Shown: one piece after another, positions 37,219 through 50,600 of the stretch | Position numbering within the stretch: position 1 is the stretch's first letter | How the letters are laid out: each line of letters opens with the position of its first letter | Source: Ananas comosus | Lineage: Eukaryota; Streptophyta; Magnoliopsida; Poales; Bromeliaceae | DNA: 64,000 nucleotides | Assembly: GCF_001540865.1 (NCBI RefSeq) | Contig: NC_033630.1 | Span: 2,552,386-2,616,385, forward strand | Direction of reading: 5' to 3' | Translations under genes and position numbers: made by a program | Notes under the pieces: model-generated | Seen by the model: only the letters and a program-made list of their open reading frames with translations | Told to the model about the DNA's origin: nothing | Database searches by the model: none

Positions 37219-38938
37219 AATTAATTATAAAGTTGTGCTGTTTTGTTAATTAATTCCATGCAAATTTAGTTCAACATTTAAATGCACTACCATGTGCAAT
37301 TCTAGTTGACCTCCTTTATTTCCTTTTTCTCCTTTCCCCTCTATCAATAAATTGGGACCATATTCAACCAAAAAAAACAAGAAAAAAGGGGCAAAACAAC
37401 AATCTTAATCATCAATTTCCTTAATGGACACAACTATTGAGAAACGACTCCTAAACCACCGCGTTCTTTTTCGTGTACAAATAGAATTGTATAGTAAATG
37501 ATACATACATACATATATCCTTTTCCACCCTCTCAATTATTTGGAGCAAATAACAACTACTTTGTAATGCTGATGTGTGTGGGGCATTGTTGTAGTAAAG
37601 CTTGAAATGAGCTAACTCACCTACCAAAACCGAAGCAAATGTCTTATAGCAACGACCCAACAAAGTAATCTAGTTTAAGTGCTAATAAATAGAATTTAAT
37701 ATGTCGTAATCACAATTGTAACATTTAGCTTGCACATCGAAAAACTACTCGTTGATGTCTAATATATTGGATTAAGATTGCATTAGGAATCATGTTAGTG
37801 TATAACATGAACATTATGACAATTCTAAATAAACATAGATAAGTACTGGGTGGAAATTAGAATATATGCTGATGTATTTGACAATAACATGAAGGATAAG
37901 CTAAGAGAGTCTGTCATATTCGAGATCGTACCGCATGGCAAAGATATCACTCTCACTTCCATGTGGAGAGTAGATCGAACTTTAGTGATTGTTTTAATTA
38001 TAACAAACTGTACTATGATGTCTATATAAATCTGTATATAAATAACTATTAATTAGGAGGAAATTAAACTATGCCCGAAAGTTTTGGCCTGCTTTAATGT
38101 ATAATCCCATATCGAGCGATAAAAAAAATATTTTTGAAATTAAGTATTGTGAGCATATAGTTTGATTTGGTCTCAAAGCATAGTCTGGTTATTTGATATT
38201 CTTACGTTTTCCAGAGGATTCATCACTTTGATTCCTCCCTTTGTGTAGTCTTCTTTCAACTCATTAATGATTCACTAATTCTTCATCATCTTTTCTTTTT
38301 TTTTTTTTTGTCAAAAGCAAACTTGTACTTTTCTTGTAATTAATTATGCCAGCGATAAAAATTCTTTGACGTTGATGGTGTACTACTTCCTATCCCTTAT
38401 AAATAATCGCAACTTTTACAATATCTTATAGAAAGAATAATATGTGCCCTTGAAATTGTGTAGCAATCATTTTGTATTGAAACGTTTTGATTGTTATCTC
38501 TCTGCCTCATAGAACATGGGTGTTGATCAGTAGCAAATTGCAAGTTAAAGTAGATTAGATTTAGTGGACATGGGAATTTGAAATTATAGATTTTTGTAGA
38601 ATTTAGGATTTGCTCAGATATTATGTTCTGATATCATGTTATTCAAATTATAATTAATTTGCTACTAAACTGTCCGAAAATAATCTTAGCATAATCTACA
38701 TCAGATGAGAATCCAAATTAGCATAATTATACTTTTCTATCAAGCAAACATGAGAAAAAAAATCACGCTAGTACCTCAGATTGTACTACGCTTTGACTTG
38801 AGGTTAAGCCGTCAACATTAATTTATAAGTTGATTTTATCTCAGTAAGTGTTAAATTACTAGTATTCTAATAATAAAAGTACACCTGAGTTGAGAATATA
38901 TAGGGGGTTATGGCTTCGATGATGAGACACTATATAGG
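37219..38938. other. Intergenic, nothing recognised
   Basis: AT-rich DNA with no supported gene or repeat. Confidence 0.4.
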
Positions 38939-39312
38939 GTTGTAAATAGGAGTGACAATCTAGTTTGCTGTTTCTGAGTTAGCTCGTGTTCGGCTTGAAA
39001 TGAGCTTGAGATCAAACTGCCCGTTTAGTAAACGAGTCCAATACGAGTTGAATTTTCAACTCGTTTAATAAACCAGCCAAATGCGAGTTGGTGAGCTCGC
39101 TCATGTTTGGTTCCAAGACAACTCAAATATAAATATTTTATATTTATATATTTTATATTTTTGTATATAAATAAATAATTATATAGAATACAGATTTTAT
39201 TATTTGATTTTTTATCTATCTTTAATATAAAGCCTAACTCAACTATAAAAAGGTCCATTTATATATAAAATTTTAACTATTAGATCAAAGTCTAATAGGT
39301 AAAATTTTATAA

Positions 39313-39348
<36 letters not shown>

Positions 39349-39351
39349 GAA

Positions 39352-39878
39352 TTAGGCTACTATACTATCTATAGTACCGGAGCTCCGGTACTATAGTCTT
39401 GTTTTCGATCTTAGGTTGTTCAAATTAACGATCCACACCGTTAAATATGATCTAAGGTATATGATGTTTTTAGGAATAAAATTTTAGTTTTTTTCAACAT
39501 TGTTTACTTAGTAAATAAATTATGTAAAAATGGACGGTGAAAATTGAATATTCTTTAAAATTTGAGGCATAGGACTTTTAAATTTAAGATCAAGAATGTT
39601 AACCTTAATCTAAATAGTTTAAAATATTTTCTATCAAAATTTGAAGAAATTTAGATTCTTCTACACCGTTAAACTCCAAACTAGCCATTGAAAATTAACA
39701 ATTTTGAAATTGTTTGATCATAAAGTAAACTATATCGAAAAAATATAAAATTTTATTTCTAAAAATTTTAAATACCCTAGATCAGTTTTAATGGTGTGAA
39801 TCGTTGATTTGAACACCCTAAGATCGAAAATGAGACTATAGTATCGAAGCCCCGGTCTTATAGATAGTATAGGAGACT

Positions 39879-39880
<2 letters not shown>
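39352..39880. mobile_element. Inverted-repeat MITE nested in the hAT element
   Basis: Ends TTAGGCTACTATACTATC and, on the complement, CTAGTCTCCTATACTATC. The inverted arms continue for about 90 bp (TTTTCGATCTTAGG, CACACCGTTAAA versus CACACCATTAAA). A (TTA)n run precedes it and (CT)n follows it. Confidence 0.75.
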
Positions 39881-39926
<46 letters not shown>

Positions 39927-40156
39927 GAGTCCGGCTATGGTGCTTATAAAAGTACTAAGCACTTGGTGCTTGTGAATTTTTTACCGTTAGATCTACGCCT
40001 TTAATCAGTTTCACCCGTTAGATTATACTATTCAACCAACTAACCACTTAACCCTAGGGGGCCCACATCATCCTAACCGCACATTCCTTAATCCAAGAGC
40101 CAAAAACTTACAAGCACCAATGACTTGGTACTTTTAAAAGCATAGGAGCTCAATTC
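39927..40156. mobile_element. Inverted-repeat element nested between two (TA)n runs
   Basis: About 230 bp with imperfect inverted arms of about 50 bp (left AAAAGTACTAAGCACTTGG; complement of right AAAAGTACCAAGTCATTGG). It is bordered by (TA)n at 39911-39926 and 40157-40181. Confidence 0.7.
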
Positions 40157-40456
40157 TATATATATATATATATATATATATTATTTCTAGTTCTTTTAAC
40201 TTGTTGTTCGTGAGCCAGCTCGTGTTCAACTTGTTGCTTGTTGATAAGCAAATTGAATATCGCTGAATTTTTCGACTCGATATTTTAATAAGTCAGCGCG
40301 TGTTCGGATCGTTTAGGACATAAGTTGAACACGAGTTGAATTTTTCAACTCGATAATCTGACAAGCCAACTCGTGTTCGCCTCATTTATGAAACGAGCCG
40401 AACACAAGCCGCCCAAGCTCGCCGGCGTCCGGCTCATCGGCATCCCTAGTTGTAAA

Positions 40457-43199
40457 TGGTCGAACTCCTTATTCTCCTATCAAAGAGGGGAAATAATAAA
40501 AAAAGAGAAACTTCATAGATTTAAGAACAATGAAGTAGTTTATATAAATTGGGATATACTCTGAAATTATTTTTCGCTTCGAGTCAGGCCCAGTAACGTT
40601 AATAGCCATGGGTTGGGCCGGAAAATTAAAGCCCCGAAATAAATCCAGACCGATCTTAGACTTACTATTATTTCCGTTCGCCGGAGATCGGCCGGCAGCC
40701 ACTTTAGACTGTGATCAGGATTGAACCAGGTTAGAAGATTCTGGACCGCACCGTGAAAATTTGTCGGACGAAAATAAGGCTCGACCGGGGAAAAATATCG
40801 TGGGCGTGATCCATAAATCGGCCCATAGGCCATTTTCTTTTTTTTTTTTATTTAATTTCTATAGCGATAGCCAGTGATTGAACTCTCGACCTCCGGTCTC
40901 CGGAATAAATTTGTAAATTAGTTAAAAAATGTTTAGAAACCGAGACTTTAATACTCTTTGGAGGTAATGTTTCCCAAACTAAGCATCCTATGATTAATCA
41001 CTTAAAATTTATTTAATCATATTTTTATTTCACATTCCAATAATTAGTGGGCTCGTGGACACTACCAATCTTTTTTAGTTTCCACCCAATAGCTTCTTCG
41101 AAACAGAGGCCCAATTGAACCCAAACTATCTATTCTATGATGTAGGTTTGGTGGAACTAGACTAAATTAATAAGAAATAATTAAAAATGTTTTCTAAATA
41201 TATATTTCTAAAAAAAATTAAAATATTTTTTGCAATCCTATGAACATCTAGAATAATGCACAGATACTTGTGCTTCAGAAGAAGTTGCAAAAATATTTCT
41301 TGTTTTTATTAGCCTTTTCTAGTTATAATTTGGCCAATTACTAGCCATTATTCATATCATACTTACTCATCTATATCAACCATCAATGTCATCAGTGTAT
41401 AATATACATATAATGAAAAGTTTTAAGCAATTTCGTAAATCCACATCATCACTGTTGCAGAAAACATATCTAAAAAAATTAAAATTTTTGATAAGTACAA
41501 TTAAATCTATAAGATAGAGATTACTTAGTATTTTCTTTAAATCAGATTTAAATTTATGAGAAAGATCAACCTTAGTTTTCTACTTAAATTAAGCTAGATA
41601 AAACTATATTATTATTTGATCCTATTTTGACTCTCACTAGAAATTAAATTAAACTAGGTAAGATTATAGAGATATACTGAAATAGAATGAAAGTGAGTTC
41701 TAAACAAAATAAATTTATTTGGATTAAATAATTTGAGTATTCTATCTCCATTTATATAGAGAAGAAAAGGACAACTTCAATCAATGATTAAAGTATAGTT
41801 CTTTTTTCCTTTTACAATTCTCTTCCAAATAATTACGAATTCTCTTTTTTCACTTTGCCTTTTTATTTTTCTTTGATTATTCTTTTATTAGTAGATACTA
41901 TGTAAATTATTCATTTTCGTCAACTTTTTGCTTTTATATAATTATTAATTGGTCGATAAAAAATTAGTATTTTTAGTTTTTGGACCGCATATTATTTATA
42001 TGTCATACAACATAATTAAATTAATGACTATATGTAAACATGTTGGTGCATTATGCAGGTGTCATTACTTAACTAAATTTGAAGATAATTTATGAGATTC
42101 GCGTACGATCATTCATGATTTTTTTATTTTGCGATGGCTATGGACTTTTCCTTGGTCGTATTATAATTAGTGTAGTTTAATAGTTTAATAATGTTACACT
42201 TAAATCATTTGTGGACCCGCAATGTGAGGCCCGAGGTTCGGGTTAAGCCAAGCATCTAACTGCTCTTCTGTACTTCCCCAGGAAGGAGAACTACTTAGAG
42301 ACAAACAAGAAGCATTTAATGATCCACAAGTGCAAATAGTGATATTTAGGAAAAGCTCTTTTTCTTTATATTCAATGTTGATTGTATTGAGAGAGCGCAA
42401 GAATTTGACTCGGTTCCTCGAAATAGTATGAAAAATTATTTTTTTTTACAATTTTTATTTTGTGACTGTAAAATTTAAAAACCGAAAGTGCTATTTTCTT
42501 TATAAAGTTATATTTTGAAAAACCAAACTCAAAATTTACGAACATAATGTTACTCAATTTTCAGATACTTAATGACTAGACGAATTGTGTTTTGGGATCT
42601 CATTAGCAATTAATTGAAGTTGAAACTTGATAAGCAATTGCGTACACGGAAGCATGTGGGTTTCATGAACGGGTCAGATTGTTTATAATTGTTGAATTTT
42701 CACAGATCGATCCAGTGATAAAGAAAGGAAGCATTTAATTAATTACACGACATTAATAAATTGACCTTCTCCAACTTCGTGAGAGATTAAAGGACAATTT
42801 TAAAAAAAACCCTTATATTAATATTTCTATGTACGGAGAGAGAAAGAGAGAGAGTTAGACTTGTATGCTTTCAGAAAGTACGGAGTTATTTTGATTAGAT
42901 GATATACAATTTAACGATAAGCTATTTTAGACATGATCTATATTATTACAATTATATAGAAATCAAATTTAATAATTTTTTAATTTTATTTGCGTAGTAA
43001 ACGAGTAGTCATTAAATGGAAAATAAAAATTTTATAAAAAATAGTAAAAAAATTTAAATTTAAGATCGAAAGTACTAATCCGACTCTTGATGATACGTAA
43101 AATTTTACTTAATTTGAATTATTCTACACCGTTGAACTTACAAATATATCACATCAGCTATTAAAATAATCAATTTTTAGATTCTTTGAATATTTGACA
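40457..43199. other. Intergenic, nothing recognised
   Basis: AT-rich DNA. The stretch 40567-40833 is GC-richer and open on the minus strand, but it shows no motif I can name. Confidence 0.35.
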
Positions 43200-43229
43200 A
43201 ATTAATGATATTAAAAAATTATAAAAAAT

Positions 43230-43720
43230 TTGNAATTTTCAAGTTAAATCTAAGTTTAAATTTTCAAATTATATTTAAAGTTTTAATTTTAAAATGTAAT
43301 GTTATGATTAAAGTTTTTAATTTAAATTTAAGTTATAAAAAAACTCTACTTATGAATTATTTAACCCATAGTAGATTAAACCATTCAATTGTTTCATTTA
43401 TTCTATAATTTATAAATTTCCTATGACTGTTTAAACCATGTATGATTAAAAAAAAGTTATAACAGTACAATTAATTAAGTTTAGCCAATAAAATTATGAA
43501 CACCACATAACTTCGTAAGATTCTCCCAGTGTTATAAGAATCAACCTATTTTGGCTAAAACACCTGGTTTGATAAAATGTTTCTGATTTTATGAGAAATT
43601 TACCCATAGACCACTTACCATGGATACGAAGTCATCGTCCAGTGGAGATTTTAGTATAATTTAGATTTGGTAGATAATTCTTTTTATATACCAGTTCTAA
43701 ATATACCTCATAACTTCTTA
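43230..43720. repeat. Repeat block, partner of 46865-47620
   Basis: 43230-43510 matches the complement of about 46865-47230, and 43510-43720 matches 47395-47620 in direct orientation (shared GACCACTTACCATGG and TTTGGTAGATAATTC). An ambiguous base at 43233 sits on the left edge of this copy. Confidence 0.7.
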
Positions 43721-43829
43721 AGGAGTATATACATTATATAGAACTCTAGAGATATTCGAATATGTATGTACGTTTATTTTATTGGGATATCAACCTAGGT
43801 ACTACGTTTTATCAAAAAGACTCCCCTAA

Positions 43830-43854
43830 TTATTATTATTATTATTATTATTAT
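43830..43854. repeat. (ATT)n microsatellite
   Basis: About eight ATT units. Confidence 0.8.
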
Positions 43855-46800
43855 TTAGAGGTAATTATAACAACTTGATAAGTTCCCTTTTGTTGTTATG
43901 GCGTTTCAGAATACAGGATTGTGCAAGGGAAACAGCCATTGCCAAGATTCAGAAACCCACCCAGTACAGTACACTAGGAAGTATTAAAAAAAAAAAAAAA
44001 TCAAAAAAAAAAAAAAATAACAAATAAAACCAGGAGTATCCATGACACGTAACGTACATCGGAGCAGTAGATGCTGCGTGGGTTTTAAATATAATTAAAC
44101 CCACCCGTGCCAAACTACAGGGACAGCGGAGGCTTTCCTCGTTAAGTATACGAACGTTCGTTTTTGTTCGGAATTTACGCTCGTAATTCGTAATTGGGGA
44201 TTAATATTTCTTTGTTTACTTATTATCTTTTCTTTTTTTTTTTCTCTTTTATATGAATATATAATGGTATATTTTTCGGTTTTTTTTAAGATTAAATAAT
44301 GGAATTAATTTTTACTATCTTTTCTAGTTCTCTTGTTCTCTTTACATTACGTGTGTTTATTTAGCAAACCAAACCACTCCAGGGACCAGAAACAGGGGTT
44401 GTTATTATTACGCTTTTAAAATGATATGAGCAATTCCCATATCATGTATTTTATAAACGGAGAAGTTTTAAAACTCAGAGTTTAGGTAGGTTATAATTAA
44501 CAAGAAGAGAAATAACTTGAACCTTATTTTTTTTTTTTTATATTTGTATATTCGTCAAGTTTAACAGATGTCGATTTTATAAAGGTCTGAGTAGATTTGA
44601 CCAGACATGTTATTTTTAACACGGTGCTGTGGGTGCATCTAGTTGTCACTCGGGAGGCAAAATCGGTGTTTAATTAAACACACTTTTAAAACTTTTATTG
44701 TATTTCCCTCTCATTCTAGGTTATTAAGTTCTATGTGCATTATCCAATTAAAGTGATTGTAAAAAGGAGCTTTAACTTATTAATTTGGACCCGGACTACG
44801 TAAAAAAGGTACCGAGCGTGTCGTGCCTGCGCCGTGTGCTAAACGGTGTTCGAGCCTCGATCTGGGAACACACATGTACAACGAAGGATCCTAACACTAT
44901 CATGATGTATATATATATAAATTACTTCTTTCTTAGTCTCACTGTGTTGACTATTGTAACCAATCAAAGTGATACTCTCAAACTTATCTGCTTAGAGATT
45001 TAGATTACATTAAGTTCCTATTGCCACAAACTCAAAGAGACTTCACACAAATAGAAAAACAACAAATAAAACTACATTGAACATATTGGACTTTTAATTT
45101 AAGTTAGTGAAGAATATAAACAAAACCACATTACACTACGACTTTTTTAATCAAAAAAATCAAAGTAATAAACAAAACCACATTTATTCACCTAGGACAA
45201 TGGAGGTTTTATATCACCATTTGAATAGGGATATTTTAGGTAGGATAATTTATTAATTTAGTGAATAACGACAAACCTTCATTATAATTAGGTAACAAAT
45301 TTTTTTTTTTTTTTTTGGAAATGAAGTAAGATCTCTTTCATCTCAAATCTAAAATTATAGATTATTTTACAAATCTTTTTAAAATTCACACCACCCTGAA
45401 TTCAATCCATGAGATCTCCTCTTTCATTTTTTATCCGTTTCACCCCCAGATTGCATGTATTGAACTCAATATAATAAAAAAATTGAATATTGTTTTATTT
45501 ATGGCTTTCACTGCTTTGAATTCAAGGTGAGGAGGTGAATGTGGTTTGGTTTGTAAGGGATACAACTTTACATAGACGTTAGAAACCTAACTAGTACTAC
45601 ATAATTACTAAAATTAATACAAGTTAAAACGTCTAAGACTTACTAATTCTTATACCTTCTAAGTAAACCTTGAATTTAATCTGAAAACGTTCTAATTAGA
45701 AGTTCATCTCGACAACCTTCTTCTGGAATTTTTAAACATTATATTCGAAGTACTAGTGCAGTGAAACGGAGAGTAAGTGAAGAGACGATTTCGAACTTCG
45801 TCTTCGAAATTTCCAAAAGAGAATACGAAAGGGGCGTAATTAACAATCACAATGGACCGTACTAAATTGGACGATTAATTGAAGAATTAACTATCCTATA
45901 AAAAATGTAAATAAACAGCTTTAAGACCGAAAAAATACAAGCTTATTTATTCAACGTTAAGAGCTTCGGAAAGTGTATTAAAACTCCGTGGTCATACGTT
46001 GAGAGCAACCCGAGCTAAAGTTCTAGCTAGCATCTAGGCTTGGGAGGGATTTACTTAGATATTATATATTACACTAGCTAGAGTGAATATTTTTAATGGT
46101 AATCTATCCATCGTGCGATGGGCGAAGTAAATAAAGTAAATCTTTATTTGAATCGACCTTTACAATTAGTTAATCCTAAGCTTGAACCTAGAGCCCATGG
46201 TTGGTGGTACGGGAAATGGTGAACGAGATACCTGCCAGCCACGTTATAGGTAGTAAAGTTATTAGTATATTGCCCCCGTTGATTACTCTGTTAGTAGCGA
46301 CCAATTAAAAAGCTGTAGGAACAAAGACTTTTGCTCACCATTAACATGCAGAACGATTAAAAACTACAAAATTAAAAGTGAAAAAATAACAAAAAGCTAG
46401 TAAAAGAAAACTCGTTTCACTATGGTTCGGAGAATGTAAAACACCTTCTTTAATAGATTATAATATAGTGTTCAATAAAATGGTAGGAAGTACATTATAA
46501 AAAATTTTATAAAAAATTTTATTTTCACTATTTGTTTTCACTATTTGTACGATATATATATATATAATAAGAGAAAATATTTTATGGATAGAGAGTTTTT
46601 TTTTTTTTTTTTTTTCACTATTTGTTTTCTAAGCTTAACCAACTGCTAACGCGTTGGAGTTTCTTTGAGCCACCTTTCGATCCCGGGGAGGGATCAGAAA
46701 GATCATACCAACCATTATTCTAAGGAATTTAAAAATAAATCCAAAACCCTTTTTTTTTTGGTAACTAAACTGTGGTTATAATGCTTCTTATTATTAAATA

Positions 46801-46864
46801 TTGTGGTTGGATTAATTATCACATCATTGATATCTCCAACAACCTAATACTAGAATCAAACTCC
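43855..46864. other. Intergenic, nothing recognised
   Basis: AT-rich DNA. It contains the 14-bp palindrome CCATCGTGCGATGG at about 46109, which recurs with one change near 48152. No gene is supported. Confidence 0.35.
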
Positions 46865-47620
46865 TTACGAAGTTGGAAGTTATGTGATATTTATAATTTT
46901 AAATTAAGAATTAATCATTTCCCATATTAACCCAAAATGTACTTCATTGGACAACTTGTCCAATGGCTAAACTTATTTAATTATACTATTATAACTTTTT
47001 TTTTTAATCATCATATATGATAAATGGTTTAAACACTCGTAGGATATTTATAATTTATAGAATAAATGAAACCATTGAATAGTTTAATCTATTTTGGGTT
47101 AAACAATTCATAGGTCGAATTTTTTGATAACTTAAATTTAAATTAAAAACTTCAACCAGAACATTACATTTTAAAATTAAAACTTTAAATATAATTTGAA
47201 AATTTAAACTTAGATTTAACTTGAAAATTAGAATTTCGGTTTAAAATTAAAAACTAAATTTAACTTTTAAACTTAACCTTGTTTTTCAAAATAAAATTTA
47301 AATACAAAATATAAGTTTTTTTAATTTAAACTAAATATTAATTCAAAATTTACAACAAAACTTAAATTTAAATGTTAAACCAACATTAAATTTTAGGTTG
47401 ATAACGACATCCGTAAATTTTTCTAGTGTTATAAGAATCAACTTATTTTGGTTAAATTAAACATTTGGTTTTATAAAATGTTTCTGGTTTTATGGGAAAT
47501 TTATCTATGGACCACTTACCATGGTTACGAAGTTATCGTGTCCAGTGGAGATCTTAGTATAATTTAGATTTGGTAGATAATTCTTTTTATTTACCAGTTC
47601 TAAATATATTTCATAACTTC
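46865..47620. repeat. Repeat block, partner of 43230-43720
   Basis: The first part is an inverted copy, and the last part (47395-47620) a direct copy, of sequence in 43230-43720. This is the layout expected of a foldback element plus a duplicated right flank. Confidence 0.65.
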
Positions 47621-50600
47621 ATAATGAGAGTATCTAATTAATATTTGTTGGGTATTTATACTCAATGTGTAGTATTATATACTATGTATATCTTTATATT
47701 GTTGGTGGTTAAATTAATGTTATTAGTTTTGCTTATACAATACGATTTAAGCAACTATTAATTAACGAAGCACTCTTGTTTTCAATTCCCTTGATATGTT
47801 TTAAGGGGTTTTCTTTTCTGTGTGATTAAAGTTTTAAAAATTGAGTATCACCTTATGTTTCAAATTAACTATTATCCTCGATACTGTTTATTACAGTGGA
47901 ACACTGAGCTTGTATAAACACGTTTTGGTAAATCTTCACACAAGTCATCCCGGGGTAAATCTAGAGACGTCTTAAAGAATGGGGTTTGTTGCTTGAAGTT
48001 CTGACCACCTCTGTTTCTAGTCTAAGAAAGTTGGTCTTTTCGTCTTTTTTTTTTTCGGTTTTACGGTGGGATTTGTGAAGGTTCTTCTTTTATACAGCTT
48101 AAACTGTCACTAGAATGTGTAATTCGGTATACTGAGAAATAAACTCTTTTTCCATCGTACGATGGACGAAGTAAGTAATTCGTCGACTTAAATTGATGTC
48201 TTTCACTGCGTCAGTTCTGGAGCTCTCCGCCGTTTTTGTTGCCTCTTTCGTTTTTTTTATCTTTATAAGAAAAAAATAAAAAAGAAGTATTGAAAGTTTT
48301 TGAATATAAAATGGACAGAGTTATAAAGTTCAATAATATAAATGGGAGGAGCTAGTCATAAAGTAATGATAAGATAGTTAAGAAATATTAAATATAGCTT
48401 TTTTAGAAAGTTTTATAAAAATCGCTTCTTTATTCCTGTTAAACTAATAAAACGGGAGAGGCAATTATGGCATGGGGAGATTTTTATAAAAGTTTTAAAA
48501 TTCTGTGTTTTATATCTAAAAACTTTCAGGTTTTCTTTTTTTTTTAATATCTCTCAAAAAGATATTAAATCGAAAAAAATATATTCATTAACAAGTGAGT
48601 TACATTATAGTTTATAAAACACATATTGCATTTCAGCAATTATTATAATAAAACCCCGTGAAATACTTGACGTACAGTGTAACGGTGAAATCAAGCTCTT
48701 TAAATTATAAAAATTACAAATGAGGTGAAAGCTCGATTTATATAACTAGTCATCTCCGGAAAACAGTTGAGATCACTAGTACCAGTGACGGGTTATTTAA
48801 TTATTTTCGGGGCTCAACCCTCAAAACATGAATGCACCTCAATTAAACTCCTAGAATTAATGGTACAGAAAAATAATACAGTAATACTAAGGATGATGTA
48901 TCAAAAATCAGTAAAAAGTAATAGATATTAATTCTACTAAACTTAGATCTAAATTAAAACAAAAACGATTAAGTTATAATTCCAAAACTGGTTTCACATG
49001 TGGGTTTTTTTTTTTTAGTTTATAATATAAAAACTCTATCGTACCGTATTTATTATAGAAAACTAACCAAATTAATCGATCCAAAGATTCTAAAAGTAGT
49101 ACTATTAATAATTTTTATACAAAACTATACGTGAATCGTAATGAAAGATGAAATTTGTTAAATAAATGCGAGTTTGTATGTCTTATTTAATTTTCATAAT
49201 TTTACTATACTATGCTTATGCTTACTTATAAAACCATTTTCATCCGTGTATTAACTTTAGTTAGTTTGAGTATATTTTCGCTTGTTTTATAAAAAGTGAA
49301 AACGTTCATTTCAAACATTAAAATGACATTTTTATAGGAAGAATATAATAAAAAATTACATTCTATTTTTTTCTTTTTTTATTTTTAAGGAAAAATATAT
49401 AGTGTCAAGCGCTTAGAAAAACAAGGCATAGCTTGCCGAGGAGGCCCCTGGTTCGCGCTTCGCTACCTACGGTGCAGTGGTGTTAGTCGTGTGCACCGCC
49501 ACGCACCGAGGAACCCTTACCAGGGGTGGGTGCTGGGGGTACGGGACATGTGCACAAGCTGATGCCCCGATGCCAAGTTTGCTCTTCTCAGTTCCATTGC
49601 AGGAGGCGCCGAACACGAATGCACCGCCTTGCACTAATCAACCCAAAGGCCCCGGAGGGGCGATGAACGCTACATTTTAAGTACGTGGGCCAAATGGGCA
49701 TGTATGTACGTGGTGTGGTTATTGCCAAAAAAACAAAAAGGAAAAAATTCTTTTTGTCAAGAGTTCTTAATCTTAAATTTAAAAAACTTGCGGAAGAGAT
49801 TTTAAGTTTTTTTAATCTGTAATGTTTTGGTTTCGAATATTTATAGATTCAAATACTTAACTTAAAACAAAAAAAAAACACATCATTATTAAAAATAATG
49901 GCAGATAATAATTGTAACTTAAAAGTCCTCATGGATTATAAATCTATCATTTAAAAGTTTGATCGTTAAAAATTATAAATAAAAAAATTGTATAATACGT
50001 ATTATGGAAAAAATCTTTTTAATTTCAACAGACATTTAAAAAACTAAAGATTCGAGAAGTAAGTCTTTGACGGCTGTTCGATTTACGAGCTTTGAGATTA
50101 AAAAATTTTAGAACATTCCATAAAACTTAGGGGTTATCGATTTATTTGGGATTAAACCCCATCGTTTAGTTTATAAGATTTGTTTCTAAAATCCTAATGA
50201 TTATTAGTTAACTATTAGTTAACTATGAGTTACACCACGTACTCACCATAACTACGTGGACCACGTCCGTTATCAAAGGCCTCACGATTATTGAGGCACG
50301 GTGTCCCTAGCAAGCACTGCCCCTTTTCATTTACGAATTTGTGTGGCTGAAAAATTACTTGTGGTTGTACACAACCAACATTAAATGTGTAGCCAGGGTG
50401 GTGTACCCCGTATAAAACGCAGTTAAAAGCTAACTTTACGTACTAATAGTAACGATTTGCAAAAGTTTTTTAAATAAAAGTTAATATATATAATATAAAA
50501 TTTTCTTTATTAATTTACAACTTATTTTTGTAATTTCTATAGGAAAAGATTATTAAATTTAAAAAACTTTTTTTGCTAACAAAATATATTAAAGAATATC

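Larger units (their letters stand above)
38939..40456. mobile_element. Non-autonomous hAT element with perfect 8-bp target duplication
   Basis: The 1502-bp body (38947-40448) starts TAGGAGTGACAATC and ends, on the complement, TAGGGATGCCGATG. GTTGTAAA flanks it at 38939-38946 and 40449-40456. The outer 200-250 bp on each side are packed with short motifs in both orientations (GAGTTGAATTTTCAACTCG, AGCTCGTGTTCGGCT), as expected of subterminal transposase-binding repeats. No transposase is present. Two other inverted-repeat elements and microsatellites are nested inside. Confidence 0.85.

Noticed and set aside
44785..45003. A possible small protein (72 codons).
   Set aside because: It has no recognisable domain, no codon signal and no neighbouring exon; it is likely chance in a repeat region.
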